A program made the translations under genes and the position numbers. Below, in pieces: positions 7,510-18,559 of a stretch of DNA of 64,000 bases. Below the pieces are notes generated by a model. It saw only the letters and a list, made by a program, of their open reading frames with translations, had not been told where the DNA came from and did not search any database. Each line of letters starts with the position of its first letter. The first letter of the stretch is position 1. The stretch spans positions 496,001 through 560,000 of the forward strand of contig NZ_PVNG01000002.1 of NCBI RefSeq assembly GCF_003001935.1, written 5' to 3'. This stretch comes from Nonomuraea fuscirosea. Its GTDB lineage: Bacteria > Actinomycetota > Actinomycetes > Streptosporangiales > Streptosporangiaceae.

Positions 7510-8858
7510 TCCGACCGGCGGCGGCACCACGCCCTGGTGAGCAGGAAGGCCGCCACCGGCAGCACGACCACCGCGATCCGCAGGCCGAGCACGACCAGCT
7601 CGTAGGTGTCAGGAGGGACCGTCAGCAGCGCGGGCGCGGCCGGCGGCGGCGCGGGGAAGCCGGGCGCCGAGCGCATCACCGGCGGCGGCGCCGAGACCCA
7701 CGTGCCCGCCCAGAGCACGGCGAAGAACGTGATCACCGCGGCGCCCAGCGCCGTCCGCACGGGTGCCTGTGACGGCCGGTCGAGCAGGTGGTGCACGTCG
7801 CGGTCGCCGGTGAACCGGCGTTCCAGGAACGGGTAGAGCAGCAGCACGCCGAAGAAGACGGCCAGGACCAGCGGCGGGATCAAGAGCCCGAACTGCAGCA
7901 CGTACCCGCCGACCGTGACCTCCCAGGCGGGGACGAGCCGCTGCGCCCCTTCCAGCACCCCGGCGTACCAGAACGGCTGCGCCGACGGCGGCAGGCCGCC
8001 CGGACGGTAGGCGCCGTGCTCCCACACCGGGTTGACCCGGACGAACGTGGCCAGCAGCGCGATGAAGCCGATCGTGAACAGCGCCGTCGCGCCGTTCTTG
8101 ACCGCGAAGTAAGGGAAGAACGGCCCGCCGGTCACCGTCTTCTCGCCCGCCGCGGTGGCGCGCCGCTCGGTGTGCTTCTGCCGCCAGGTGAGGATGAGCG
8201 CGTGCAGCGGCACCACCGCCAGCAGGATGCCGGGCACGAGCAGCACGTGGGTGACGAACACGCGCGGGATGACCTGGCCGGGGAAGCCGCCGTCGAACGC
8301 GAACGCCGACAGGTACGTCCCCACCAGCGGGATCGACAGTAGCAGCCCCTCCGCCTGCCGCAGCCCCGTCATCGCGAGCTGGTCGGCGGGCAGCGAGACC
8401 CCCAGGAACGACTCGAACAGGGCCAGCCCGAACAGCAGCACCCCCAGCATCCAGGTCAGCTCGCGCGGTCTCCGGAACGCCCCGGTGAAGAAGACCCGGC
8501 ACATGTGGGCCACGATCGCCAGCACGAACACCGTCGCCGCCCAGTGGTGCAACTGGCGCATCAGCAGCCCGCCGCGCACCTGCACGCTGATCTCCACGAC
8601 CGACTCGTAGGCGACGTCGGGGTTCGGTTTGTAGAACAGCGTCAGGAACGTGCCGGTGAGGATGAGCAGCACGAACGAGTAGAGCGCCAGCTCACCCAGC
8701 AGGAACGACCAGTGGCTGGGGAAGAGTTTGCGCAGCTGCGGCCGTAACCAGCGGCCGAACGGCAGCCGGTCGTCGAGGTAACGCGCCGAACCGACCGCGG
8801 CCCTGGCGGAGCCGGTGAGCACGCGGGCCCGCCGCCCGGGCTTGGTAGGAGTGGCCAT
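7506..8858 (-). CDS. Solitary cytochrome b (QcrB-like) with altered Qo-site motif
   Basis: The 450-residue membrane protein resembles the cytochrome b subunit of actinobacterial bc complexes but is shorter than the usual QcrB of about 540 residues. Four haem-ligand histidines are visible in two pairs ('RQLHHWAATVF' with 'VAHMCRVFF', and 'FVTHVLL' with 'VVPLHALIL'). The Qo-site PEWY/PDFY motif is replaced by PFWY ('SAQPFWYAGVLEG'), so the conserved acid is missing. No qcrA or qcrC gene is adjacent. ATG 8858 has a perfect AGGAGG five bases upstream, so the in-frame extension to 8915 was rejected. It may work in a non-canonical electron chain. Confidence 0.85.
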   Translation of the reverse strand: MATPTKPGRRARVLTGSARAAVGSARYLDDRLPFGRWLRPQLRKLFPSHWSFLLGELALYSFVLLILTGTFLTLFYKPNPDVAYESVVEISVQVRGGLLMRQLHHWAATVFVLAIVAHMCRVFFTGAFRRPRELTWMLGVLLFGLALFESFLGVSLPADQLAMTGLRQAEGLLLSIPLVGTYLSAFAFDGGFPGQVIPRVFVTHVLLVPGILLAVVPLHALILTWRQKHTERRATAAGEKTVTGGPFFPYFAVKNGATALFTIGFIALLATFVRVNPVWEHGAYRPGGLPPSAQPFWYAGVLEGAQRLVPAWEVTVGGYVLQFGLLIPPLVLAVFFGVLLLYPFLERRFTGDRDVHHLLDRPSQAPVRTALGAAVITFFAVLWAGTWVSAPPPVMRSAPGFPAPPPAAPALLTVPPDTYELVVLGLRIAVVVLPVAAFLLTRAWCRRRSD

Positions 8859-8916
8859 CAGGGCCTCCTGGTGGGGGTGTGATCCGATTCTGCACCCAGG
8901 GGCCGCCTTTCTCAAG

Positions 8917-8984
8917 AATTGGTTTAAACCAATTGGTCTAATCCAATTTCCCAGAGCTGGTCGTATAATTGGATTAGACCTTTC
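8917..8984. promoter_or_regulatory. Three GntR-type operators upstream of ppdK
   Basis: Site 1 (8917-8934) is an 18-bp perfect palindrome, AATTGGTTTAAACCAATT. Site 2 (8931-8948) is AATTGGTCTAATCCAATT and shares four bases with site 1. Site 3 begins at 8967 (AATTGGATTAGACC), and its first 14 bases are the exact reverse complement of 8935-8948. The shared form TTGG-N6-CCAA resembles the DasR/HutC-type GntR operator TGGTCTAGACCA. The sites sit in an AT-rich island between the divergent cytochrome b and ppdK genes and could control both. Confidence 0.6.
8964..8969 (+). promoter_or_regulatory. -10 box (TATAAT) of the ppdK promoter
   Basis: This is a perfect TATAAT immediately before operator site 3. 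A good -35 hexamer is not obvious (ATCCAA at the 17-nt spacing), as expected for an activated or weakly recognised promoter. Initiation near 8976 would give a leader of about 110 nt and place site 3 over the start point. Confidence 0.5.
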
Positions 8985-9088
8985 ATGTGCCCTTCACCAG
9001 CGCAAACAGTGACCTAAGAGGGGAGTGCAGTTTCATCATCAATTCCCCCGGTAGAGTCCGGGACAGAGGCGTTTGATTGGAGCGTGTG

Positions 9089-11725
<2,637 letters not shown>

Positions 11726-11736
11726 CGTCACCGAAA

Positions 11737-11765
11737 GCGCCACCGCCCCCGCCGGGCGGTGGCGC
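11737..11765 (+). terminator. Hairpin terminator after ppdK
   Basis: A 12-bp perfect stem GCGCCACCGCCC (11737-11748) pairs with 11754-11765 across a 5-nt loop, 12 nt after the ppdK stop. Confidence 0.75.
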
Positions 11766-11844
11766 GACCTCGGGGCGCCTGTTGACAGAGCCCCACAAAC
11801 CCCATGAAACTCTCCCGAAACACGCGTGCACTCACGTGCCTGCG

Positions 11845-11856
11845 GTAAACGTTTAC
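11845..11856. promoter_or_regulatory. LacI-family operator overlapping the esterase leader
   Basis: GTAAACGTTTAC is a perfect palindrome with the central CG of LacI/GalR operators and ends at the base before the AGGAGA ribosome-binding site. A TTGACA at 11782-11787 could be the -35 of the repressed promoter; its -10 is weak. A bound repressor here would block elongation or initiation. Confidence 0.6.
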
Positions 11857-11867
11857 AGGAGAATCCG

Positions 11868-13976
11868 ATGCCCTTACCCCGATGGATCGCCGCCACCGCG
11901 CTCACGGTCGTGGCCGCGCTCAGCCTGACGGCCGGGCCCGGTGAGACGGGCGTACGGGCGGAGGGCCGGATCACCACCGGCGCGGCCCCGTCGCCCGCCC
12001 TGGGCGAGGACATCGCCTACAACGTCTACCTCCCGGCCCGCTACGACCGGACCAAGGACCGCCACCCCGTGCTCTACCTGCTGCACGGCCGCGGCGACAC
12101 CATGCAGGCGTGGACCCGCGTCAAGACGACGCTGGACGACATGATCCGCACCAAGCGCATTCCGCCGGTCATCGCCGTCATGCCGGACGCGCCGTGGAAC
12201 GAGCGCGGCAACTGGTACGTCGACTCGCGCTACACCGGCGCCGACCTCCCCGGCCGCAAGGTGGAGACCGCCCTCACCAGGGACCTGGTCGCGCATGTGG
12301 ACGCCACCTACCGGACGGCCCCCATCAGGCAGGCGCGCCTGGTCGGCGGCTACTCGATGGGCGGCGCGGGCGCGCTGCGGTTCGCGCTCGCCCACCAGGA
12401 CCTGTTCGGCGCCGCCGCCGTGCTCAGCCCGGCCGTGTACGCGCCGCTGCCGCCGTCCGACTCCTCGGCCCGCGACTACGGCGCCTTCGGCGACGGCGCG
12501 GCGAAGTTCTCGGAAGAGGTCTACCGCGAGCTCAACTACCCGTCCCTGCTCCCCGACCTGGACGAGGACCTGCCCGTCCGGCTGTTCGTGGCGGTCGGCG
12601 ACGACGAGTACGCCAACCCCGACCCCGCCGACGCCCGCCACGACCTCGACTTCGAGTCCGCCGCCCTCTACAACGCCGCCAGGCGCTCGCCCGCGATCTC
12701 CGCGCAGCTCCGTGTCCTGGACGGCGGCCACGACTGGACGGTCTGGACGCCCGCGTTCGAGCAGGCCATGGCCGAGCTGGGCCCCGGCCTCAGTGTCACG
12801 CCGCCGACCGGCCTGCCCGCCCCGCTGCACGGCACCCCGGCCGCCGACTGGGCCGGCGGGGTTGCCGCGCACGCAGACGGCTCCCTCACTCTCGGGTACG
12901 CCGCCGGCGGCCCGGTCGAGGGGCAGCCGCACGCCGGCCGCCTGGACGCCGTCCTGACCCGTACCGGCGGCTGGACCAGGCAGCTCGGCACGGCGGCGGA
13001 CGAGCGCCTGTACGGCGTCACCGCCCTGCCCGACGGGGGTGTGCTCGCGGCCGGCTACACCAAGGGCGACCTGGACGGCCGGCATCCGGGCAACGCCGCG
13101 GACGACGCCTTCGTGGTCCGGCTGGACGCCGCGGGGGAGGTGCGCTGGCTCACCCAGTTCGGCGACCCGGCCGCGGCCGACCGCCTCTACGCGCTCAGCG
13201 CCGCTCCCGACGGGGGCGCGTACGTCGCCGGCTACACCAAGGGCTCGCTCGACGGCCCGAACGCCGGCGACAAGGACGCCGTCGTCGCCCGCCTCACCCC
13301 GGACGGCGCGCTGTCCTGGATCCGCCAGTACGGCGGCCCCGGCGAGGACAAGGCGACCGGCATCGCCGCCGACGCCCTTGTCGCCGGAGTGGGGACCGTC
13401 CACGTGACCGGCAGCGCCTCCGCCGCCCTGCCCGGCACGACCGCACTCGGCGGTCTGGACGGCTGGATCGCCGCCTACAGCACGGACGGCGCCAGGCAGT
13501 GGGCCACCACCGCCGGCGGTCCTGAGGACGACCGGCTGAACGCGGTCACCGTCACCACCGCCGGCCTGGCCGTCGCCACGGGCCTGTCGGGGGGCGACGC
13601 CCTCACCGTCGCCTACACCGGCAAGGGCGCGCGGCGCTGGCAGCACGTGCTGGCCACGCCGCAGGCCGACGAGGGCGCCGCCGTGACCCCGCTGCCTGGC
13701 GGGGAGGTGCGGGTCGTGGGCTACACGCGGGGCCGGGTCGGCGTGCAGGCGGGCGGCGCCGACGTCGTGGTACTGCGCCTGGACGGCAAGGGGGCCCAGC
13801 GCGCCGCCACCCAGCTCGGGACGGCCCGCGACGACGGCGTGGACCCGTTCGCCGAGCCCGACCTGTACGCCACCACCACCCCGTCCGGGCAGGTGGCCGT
13901 CACGGGCCTGACCTACGGGAGCCCGGCGGGCGGCACCGCGCCGGGCAACGGCGACGTCTTCCTGGCCGTCCTTTAG
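11868..13976 (+). CDS. Secreted esterase fused to an SBBP-type beta-propeller
   Basis: The 702-residue protein starts with a signal peptide (about 35 residues), followed by an esterase-D/feruloyl-esterase-like alpha/beta hydrolase domain to about residue 320: 'LYLLHGRGDTMQAW' (oxyanion region), nucleophile 'GGYSMGGAGALRF' and terminal His in 'DGGHDW'. The second half is made of repeats of about 50 residues with 'VAGYTKGDLDG', 'VAGYTKGSLDG' and 'WIRQYGGPGEDKATG', typical of bacterial beta-propeller (SBBP) repeats. The propeller probably binds substrate or the cell surface. ATG 11868 has AGGAGA five bases upstream. The LacI-type palindrome ahead of it suggests sugar induction. Confidence 0.85.
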   Translation: MPLPRWIAATALTVVAALSLTAGPGETGVRAEGRITTGAAPSPALGEDIAYNVYLPARYDRTKDRHPVLYLLHGRGDTMQAWTRVKTTLDDMIRTKRIPPVIAVMPDAPWNERGNWYVDSRYTGADLPGRKVETALTRDLVAHVDATYRTAPIRQARLVGGYSMGGAGALRFALAHQDLFGAAAVLSPAVYAPLPPSDSSARDYGAFGDGAAKFSEEVYRELNYPSLLPDLDEDLPVRLFVAVGDDEYANPDPADARHDLDFESAALYNAARRSPAISAQLRVLDGGHDWTVWTPAFEQAMAELGPGLSVTPPTGLPAPLHGTPAADWAGGVAAHADGSLTLGYAAGGPVEGQPHAGRLDAVLTRTGGWTRQLGTAADERLYGVTALPDGGVLAAGYTKGDLDGRHPGNAADDAFVVRLDAAGEVRWLTQFGDPAAADRLYALSAAPDGGAYVAGYTKGSLDGPNAGDKDAVVARLTPDGALSWIRQYGGPGEDKATGIAADALVAGVGTVHVTGSASAALPGTTALGGLDGWIAAYSTDGARQWATTAGGPEDDRLNAVTVTTAGLAVATGLSGGDALTVAYTGKGARRWQHVLATPQADEGAAVTPLPGGEVRVVGYTRGRVGVQAGGADVVVLRLDGKGAQRAATQLGTARDDGVDPFAEPDLYATTTPSGQVAVTGLTYGSPAGGTAPGNGDVFLAVL

Positions 13977-14518
13977 CCGACGTTCGCCGGCTCGTCGTCC
14001 CAGTCGGGCAGGGTGGTCGTCCCGGACACCCAGTCCCGCCGCAGGATCGCGTAACCGACGGAGTCGTACACCGGGCCGTCCGGCGACGGCCAGGCGTCCC
14101 GGTAGTGCGACTCCTTCACGTAGCCGCAGCGGCGGAACACGGCCCGCATGGCCCGGTTGTCCTGCCGCGTGTTGCCCTCGATCCGGGTGAACTCGGGGAA
14201 CTGCTCGAACAGGTAGGCGGTCAGCCACTTCAACGCCGCCGCCCCGAGCCCCCGCCCCCGCCACTTGGCCCGGATCCGCAGGTCGAACATGGGCGTCCCG
14301 TCGGTCAGATCCTGCAACCGCACCAGCCCGGCCCGCTCACCGTCGGCGACCAGCCAGAAGGTGCGGTTGTCATCATCGTCGTAGACGCCGTCGGCGACCC
14401 GCCGCCGGATGGCCTCCTCCTCCTGGACGCCCGCATGGAAGGGCCACTCCTCCCCGGTCAGGAAGTCAACAAGAGCATCGGCCTCATCAGGGGAGAACCG
14501 TGAGAATTCAACGTTCAC
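13973..14518 (-). CDS. GNAT-family N-acetyltransferase
   Basis: This is a RimJ/RimL-like GNAT of 181 residues. The acetyl-CoA-binding signature is 'WRGRGLGAAALKWL', followed by 'GNTRQDNRAMRAVFRRCGY' (motif B). The acceptor substrate is unknown. GTG 14518 (VNVEFSRFSPDEADAL) looks a better start than GTG 14545. Its stop overlaps the convergent esterase stop by four bases. Confidence 0.82.
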   Translation of the reverse strand: MNVEFSRFSPDEADALVDFLTGEEWPFHAGVQEEEAIRRRVADGVYDDDDNRTFWLVADGERAGLVRLQDLTDGTPMFDLRIRAKWRGRGLGAAALKWLTAYLFEQFPEFTRIEGNTRQDNRAMRAVFRRCGYVKESHYRDAWPSPDGPVYDSVGYAILRRDWVSGTTTLPDWDDEPANVG

Positions 14519-14726
14519 GCCCCCGATCGTCCAGAACACCACCACGCCAGGTCAAACTGTTTTACAGCCGACGATAATGACACGTCGAGGGCCGCAATCC
14601 TCGCCTGGAGGCACCCACAATCCGGATGCAAATGGTCCAACGATCATTCCGCTTGGGCGACCGATGGCGCTCCCGCGGCTCGGGCAGGCGCTCACGGACC
14701 GTGCGCACGTCATGACCGTGTGACCG

Positions 14727-14900
14727 TTGTCCCAGGGCGAGCTCGCGGGCCGCCGGGAGACGTTCCTCCACGCCATGTTCGCCGACCCGGCCCCGACTTC
14801 GTCGCCGGGGCCCTGATCGATCGCGGGCAGCAGTCCTTCAGGTACGACGACAGGCCCTTCGTCATGCCCGCGGACCGGCTGTGGGGCCCGCCGTCGTCTC
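14727..14900 (+). pseudogene. Frameshifted fragment of an unidentified protein
   Basis: Frame 3 from 14727 reads protein-like sequence (LSQGELAGRRETFLHAMFAD). After about 14795 the plausible sequence continues in frame 2 (DFVAGALIDRGQQSFRYDD, then PFVMPADRLWGPP). Joined, it looks like the C-terminal end of a real protein broken by one indel. There is no start, ribosome-binding site or N-terminal domain. I cannot name the parent family. Confidence 0.35.
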
Positions 14901-14915
14901 AGGCTCAGGCGGTGG

Positions 14916-14954
14916 GGCCGGCCCATCACCGCCCCGGAGAGTGATGGGCCGGCC
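14916..14954 (-). terminator. Hairpin terminator of the DUF4832 gene
   Basis: A 14-bp perfect stem GGCCGGCCCATCAC (14916-14929) pairs with 14941-14954 just beyond the minus-strand stop at 14959. Confidence 0.75.
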
Positions 14955-14958
14955 AAGG

Positions 14959-16701
14959 TCAGTTCACGGTGAGCGTGTGGCGGAGGCTGTTGAGGCCGGT
15001 CGCCGGTTCCCAGACGCCCTCGTTGGCGAGGTGGATCGCGTACTCCGGCCTGGACGGCAGTTGCGGGTCCGGGAGGTTGAGGAGCAGCGCGTACGTGCCG
15101 GCGGGCAGGGAGGCGGGCAGCGGCACCGTCTGCGTGATCGTGTTCGTGGCGCCGGCCTGCCACCTGCGCGGGTCGGCGGTGAGCGGGAAGCGGTGCAGGG
15201 CCGAGGTGGCGGTGTTGCGCAGCACCAGTTCCAGGCCGCGCGGGTTGAAGGGGGCCGCGTAGCCGTCATTCCGCAGGGTGATGCTGATCGGCAGGCCGCC
15301 GCCGCGGGTGGCGGTGCCGGGGTAGGTGCCGGTGGTCAGGGCGAGGCGGTAGCCGAGGCGGCGGGTGATCTCGGCCAGGCAGCCGCCGGTGTTCCAGCCG
15401 CCGAGCACGCCGGTGTGGTAGTCGGTGTTGAGGTAGGAGTAGTGGAAGCGGGACAGCTCGTCCATGGCGGTCGGGCAGTCGGAGCGGGGCGGGTTGGGGT
15501 TGCAGGTCTCGCCGCCCATGGCCACGTACGCGGTGTCGGAGCCGAGGTAGGGATATTCGACGGCCGGGTTCTCGTACGTGCCGTAGTCGTCCGGGCTGGC
15601 CAGGAAGCAGTCGTTGTGGTGCCCCAGCCGCGCCACGGCCGAGCCCCCGTACGCCTGACCCGAGGTCACCGGGCTGGTGGTGTACATCGTGCGCTTGAAC
15701 TTCGGCGTGCGCAGCTGCACCATCCGGGTCGAGGGCAGGACGTTGAGGATCTTGTCCACCACGGCCTTCCTGTTGGCCCAGTCGGCCGCGGTCACCGTTC
15801 CGGCGTTGCCGAAGTTCTGGGTGTAGTACCACTCGCCCCAGGCCCCGATGAAGCCGGCCTGCATGAGGTAGATGACGTCCCTGTTGGCGCTCAGGTAGGG
15901 GGCGAGCTGGTCGAGGTGGGCCAGCACCCGCTCCTTCGAAGCGTCGGCGCCGTCGGTCGAGGTGGTGTAGGCGAAGCGCAGGATCATCTTCAGGCCCGCC
16001 GCCCGTACGGTGTCGAGCTGCTGCTGCAGTTGCTGCAGGGCGGCCGCGCTGATCGGGGTGGTCTTGAACTCGGCCAGGTAGAACACGCACATCACCAGGG
16101 AGATGTTCTGGCTGGTGCGGTAGCTCTGCAGGGTCGCCTGGGAGAAGTCGTTCTTGTCGCAGTCGCCGGTGTGGTGGTAGAGGCCGCGCTCGGGGTTGGC
16201 GAAGTCGGCGCTGGTGGGAGTGTAGGTGACGGTGCCGTTGCCGCCACCGCCTCCGCCGCTGTACACGTGCGTGAGCTTGGCGGACGTCTCCAGCGGCGAC
16301 TCCACCTGGAAGACGAGGTCGGCGTCGTTCGGGGTGGCGCTCTCGCCGAGGCTCGCGCGCGGCACCGTCCACCTGGCCGTGCCGCCGGAGGCCGAGTGGG
16401 TGACCGCGCCCACGAGCGTCCAGCTCCAGCCGCCGCCATTGTGGCGATAGAGGGAACCGTTCTCCAGTAAGAAGTCGGCTCCGGCTCCGCCCTGGGCGAA
16501 GCCGGTCGCGGGGTTGCGGTCGGTGTCGACGTACGCGCGCGTGTAGGCGGGGCTGCCGGTGTAGCCGAACTGGTACGCCACCGTCGTGGCGGTGTCGGTG
16601 GCCGACGGGCCGGTGATGGCGGCCAGCGCGGGGGTCGGCGCGACGAGGACCGACGCGCACAGGAAGAGGAGGAGGGTGAGACTGCGTGCGAGCTTGGGCA
16701 T
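14959..16701 (-). CDS. Secreted DUF4874/DUF4832 glycosidase-like protein
   Basis: The 580-residue exported protein has an N-terminal signal peptide (basic start, LTLLLFLCASVLV, cleavage after ALA), a small beta-rich N-terminal module to about residue 165, a glycine linker, then DUF4874 ('NPERGLYHHTGDCDKNDF', 'FIGAWGEWYY') and DUF4832 ('MDELSRFHYSYLN', 'ITRRLGYRL'). The DUF4874 region looks like a TIM-barrel glycosidase with Trp/Glu-rich loops; the substrate is unknown. ATG 16701 has AGGAG four bases upstream. A plausible promoter lies about 50-80 bases upstream. Confidence 0.82.
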   Translation of the reverse strand: MPKLARSLTLLLFLCASVLVAPTPALAAITGPSATDTATTVAYQFGYTGSPAYTRAYVDTDRNPATGFAQGGAGADFLLENGSLYRHNGGGWSWTLVGAVTHSASGGTARWTVPRASLGESATPNDADLVFQVESPLETSAKLTHVYSGGGGGGNGTVTYTPTSADFANPERGLYHHTGDCDKNDFSQATLQSYRTSQNISLVMCVFYLAEFKTTPISAAALQQLQQQLDTVRAAGLKMILRFAYTTSTDGADASKERVLAHLDQLAPYLSANRDVIYLMQAGFIGAWGEWYYTQNFGNAGTVTAADWANRKAVVDKILNVLPSTRMVQLRTPKFKRTMYTTSPVTSGQAYGGSAVARLGHHNDCFLASPDDYGTYENPAVEYPYLGSDTAYVAMGGETCNPNPPRSDCPTAMDELSRFHYSYLNTDYHTGVLGGWNTGGCLAEITRRLGYRLALTTGTYPGTATRGGGLPISITLRNDGYAAPFNPRGLELVLRNTATSALHRFPLTADPRRWQAGATNTITQTVPLPASLPAGTYALLLNLPDPQLPSRPEYAIHLANEGVWEPATGLNSLRHTLTVN

Positions 16702-16752
16702 GGCGCTCCTAGGCAGGCAGGCCGGCGAGGCGTTCGCGGATTGCTTGCGACT

Positions 16753-16781
16753 AATCATGGAGTCCATGCGAATTAAGTCAA
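16753..16781 (-). promoter_or_regulatory. Candidate promoter of the DUF4832 gene
   Basis: On the minus strand TTGACT (16781-16776) is followed after 17 nt by ATGATT (16758-16753), a weak match to the -10 consensus. Confidence 0.35.
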
Positions 16782-16823
16782 GTCCCCGGTCAGCCTGCCC
16801 AGGTGGTGGAGTGGGGATGACCT

Positions 16824-17552
16824 TTAATAATCAGGGAGTCCCGAGTAATATTCGGCGGACGGGGTGACGGTCCTGAGCGCGTGCCCCGCGTGCCCGCCGC
16901 ACGCGTCGACGATCACCGCCCCCGGCCGGGTCTGCCCGGCCCACGACTCCGGCGAGCCCGCCAGCACGAGCACCCGATCGTACGGCCCCCGCTCCGGGCA
17001 TCCGCGCGCCTTCTCCCCGACGAACAGGTGCGGTCGCATCCCCGCCGCGGCCAGATTCCGGCCCGCCGCCTCCGCCACCACCGGATCGCTCTCGATGGAG
17101 GTGACGCCGCCCGCCTCGCCCGTCAGCCGGCACAGCAGCGCGGTCACCCAGCCGCTGCCCGTGCCGACCTCCATCACCCGCTGCCCGGGGCCGACGTCGA
17201 GCAGCTCCAGCAGGTCGGCCACGGCGCTGGGGGAGGGGTTGACGCAGGTGTAGGCGGTGCCGCCGCGCCCGGAGGCGAGCGGGGTGGCGATCGGGCTGCC
17301 CGAATAGACGGCGTCCCACCAGCCCGGCGGATCGGTGTCGCGGTCGATCGGCACCGCGCCGCCGTCGTCGTCGAGCGCCAGGCCCTGCGAGGGGACGAAC
17401 CAGTGGCGCGGCACCTTCCGCAGCGCCTGCGCGATCGGGCCGGTGGCGGGGGCGCGGCGCTCGGCGATGGTCGCGATCATCGCCTCGACCCGCCAGGCGA
17501 TGTGGGGCAGCATCGTCGAGCCCTGCCGGGTTCCGCCGTCATGCCTGCTCAC
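16824..17552 (-). CDS. PCMT-like SAM-dependent methyltransferase
   Basis: The 242-residue protein matches the protein-L-isoaspartate O-methyltransferase fold: 'ALRKVPRHWFVP' at the N-terminal end, then the SAM-binding motif 'RVMEVGTGSGWVTALL' and a 'SIESDP' acidic loop. Actinomycetes carry several such paralogues, often in ribosomal peptide clusters or as stand-alone genes. No precursor peptide is recognisable nearby, so a housekeeping repair or unknown protein methylation role is most likely. GTG 17552 has AGGAGG four bases upstream, which decides the start. Confidence 0.8.
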   Translation of the reverse strand: MSRHDGGTRQGSTMLPHIAWRVEAMIATIAERRAPATGPIAQALRKVPRHWFVPSQGLALDDDGGAVPIDRDTDPPGWWDAVYSGSPIATPLASGRGGTAYTCVNPSPSAVADLLELLDVGPGQRVMEVGTGSGWVTALLCRLTGEAGGVTSIESDPVVAEAAGRNLAAAGMRPHLFVGEKARGCPERGPYDRVLVLAGSPESWAGQTRPGAVIVDACGGHAGHALRTVTPSAEYYSGLPDY

Positions 17553-17818
17553 AGCGCCTCCTTGGTCCGGGCGAATGCTAAGGGTGACCGTAAGGCCACT
17601 GATCGGAGTGTGGCAAGACGGTCGGGAAAAACTCTTGTCCAGGCGCCCTCGTGTGCGCGACTTTCCGTCCCATCCGCCGGGACGCCGCAGACTCGTCGCC
17701 CGGGTGATCGGTCATGAGGTGATCGGCCCGGCCGATCGGTCAGAGCTATCGGCGTGAGTGCTCGGCCGAGAGTGAACGGGCGTCGCGCGGGCGGGCGGTG
17801 ATCGGGCAGGCTGGGCGC

Positions 17819-18553
17819 ATGCCGGAAACGCCGCTCCCCGGAGGCTTCGTCAACGCCGTCGTCCGCGTCGGCGACACCGTCCGCCGCCGTCCCGCCGAGC
17901 GGGCCGCGTACGTGCACGAGGTGCTGCGCCTGTTCGAACGGAGCGGCTGGCGGGGGGCGCCGCGCTTCCTCGGCCTCGACGGTGAGGGGCGCGAGATCCT
18001 GGGCTACGTGGACGGGCACGTGGCGTGGGAGGAGGTCCAGCCGGACGGCGTCGGCTCGGACGAGAGCCTGGCCCGGGTGGCCGGCCTGGTCCGCGAGTTC
18101 CACGACCTGACCGCGGGCACCCCGCAGGCGGGCGACGGCGAGGTGGTCTGCCACAACGACCTGTCGCCGAAGAACACCGTCTACCGGGACGAGGGGGCGG
18201 GGCTGCGGCCGGTGGCGTTCATCGACTGGGACCTCGCCGGGCCGGGGCGGCGGATCCACGACGTGGCCCACGTGTGCTGGCAGTACGCCGGCCTCGGCCC
18301 CGGCGCGGAGCCGGGCGAGGCCGCGCGGCGGATGCGGGTGATCTGCGACGGCTACGGCCTGGCCGAGCGCGGTGAGGTCGTGCGGACCGTGCTGTGGTGG
18401 CAGGACCGGTGCCGGAACGGCATCGTCGCGGACGCGGCGGCCGGCCTGCCGCACGCCGTCAGGCTGGTCGCGGAGGGGGTCGTCGAGCACGTGGGCGCCG
18501 CCCGCGACTGGGTCGCCGCGCACCGCGCCGACCTCGACCGCGCCCTCCGCTGA
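17819..18553 (+). CDS. Aminoglycoside-phosphotransferase-fold kinase
   Basis: The 244-residue small-molecule kinase of the APH/choline kinase fold has catalytic loop 'VVCHNDLSPKNTVY' (Asp base) and metal-binding 'FIDWDLAGPG'. The N-lobe is unusually short and begins 'PLPGGFVNAVVRVGDTVRR'. The substrate may be an antibiotic, an amino sugar or another metabolite; sequence alone does not decide. ATG 17819 is taken over GTG 17798 because the conserved region starts there. The gene ends seven bases from the stop of the convergent M48 gene. Confidence 0.82.
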   Translation: MPETPLPGGFVNAVVRVGDTVRRRPAERAAYVHEVLRLFERSGWRGAPRFLGLDGEGREILGYVDGHVAWEEVQPDGVGSDESLARVAGLVREFHDLTAGTPQAGDGEVVCHNDLSPKNTVYRDEGAGLRPVAFIDWDLAGPGRRIHDVAHVCWQYAGLGPGAEPGEAARRMRVICDGYGLAERGEVVRTVLWWQDRCRNGIVADAAAGLPHAVRLVAEGVVEHVGAARDWVAAHRADLDRALR

Positions 18554-18559
18554 GTCCGG

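Larger units (their letters stand above)
14519..14958. other. Gene-poor stretch with a decayed coding remnant
   Basis: No intact gene is supported in these 440 bases. The right half holds the remnant at 14727-14900 and the terminator at 14916-14954. The left part (14560-14720) shows no consistent codon bias or motif. Confidence 0.6.
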
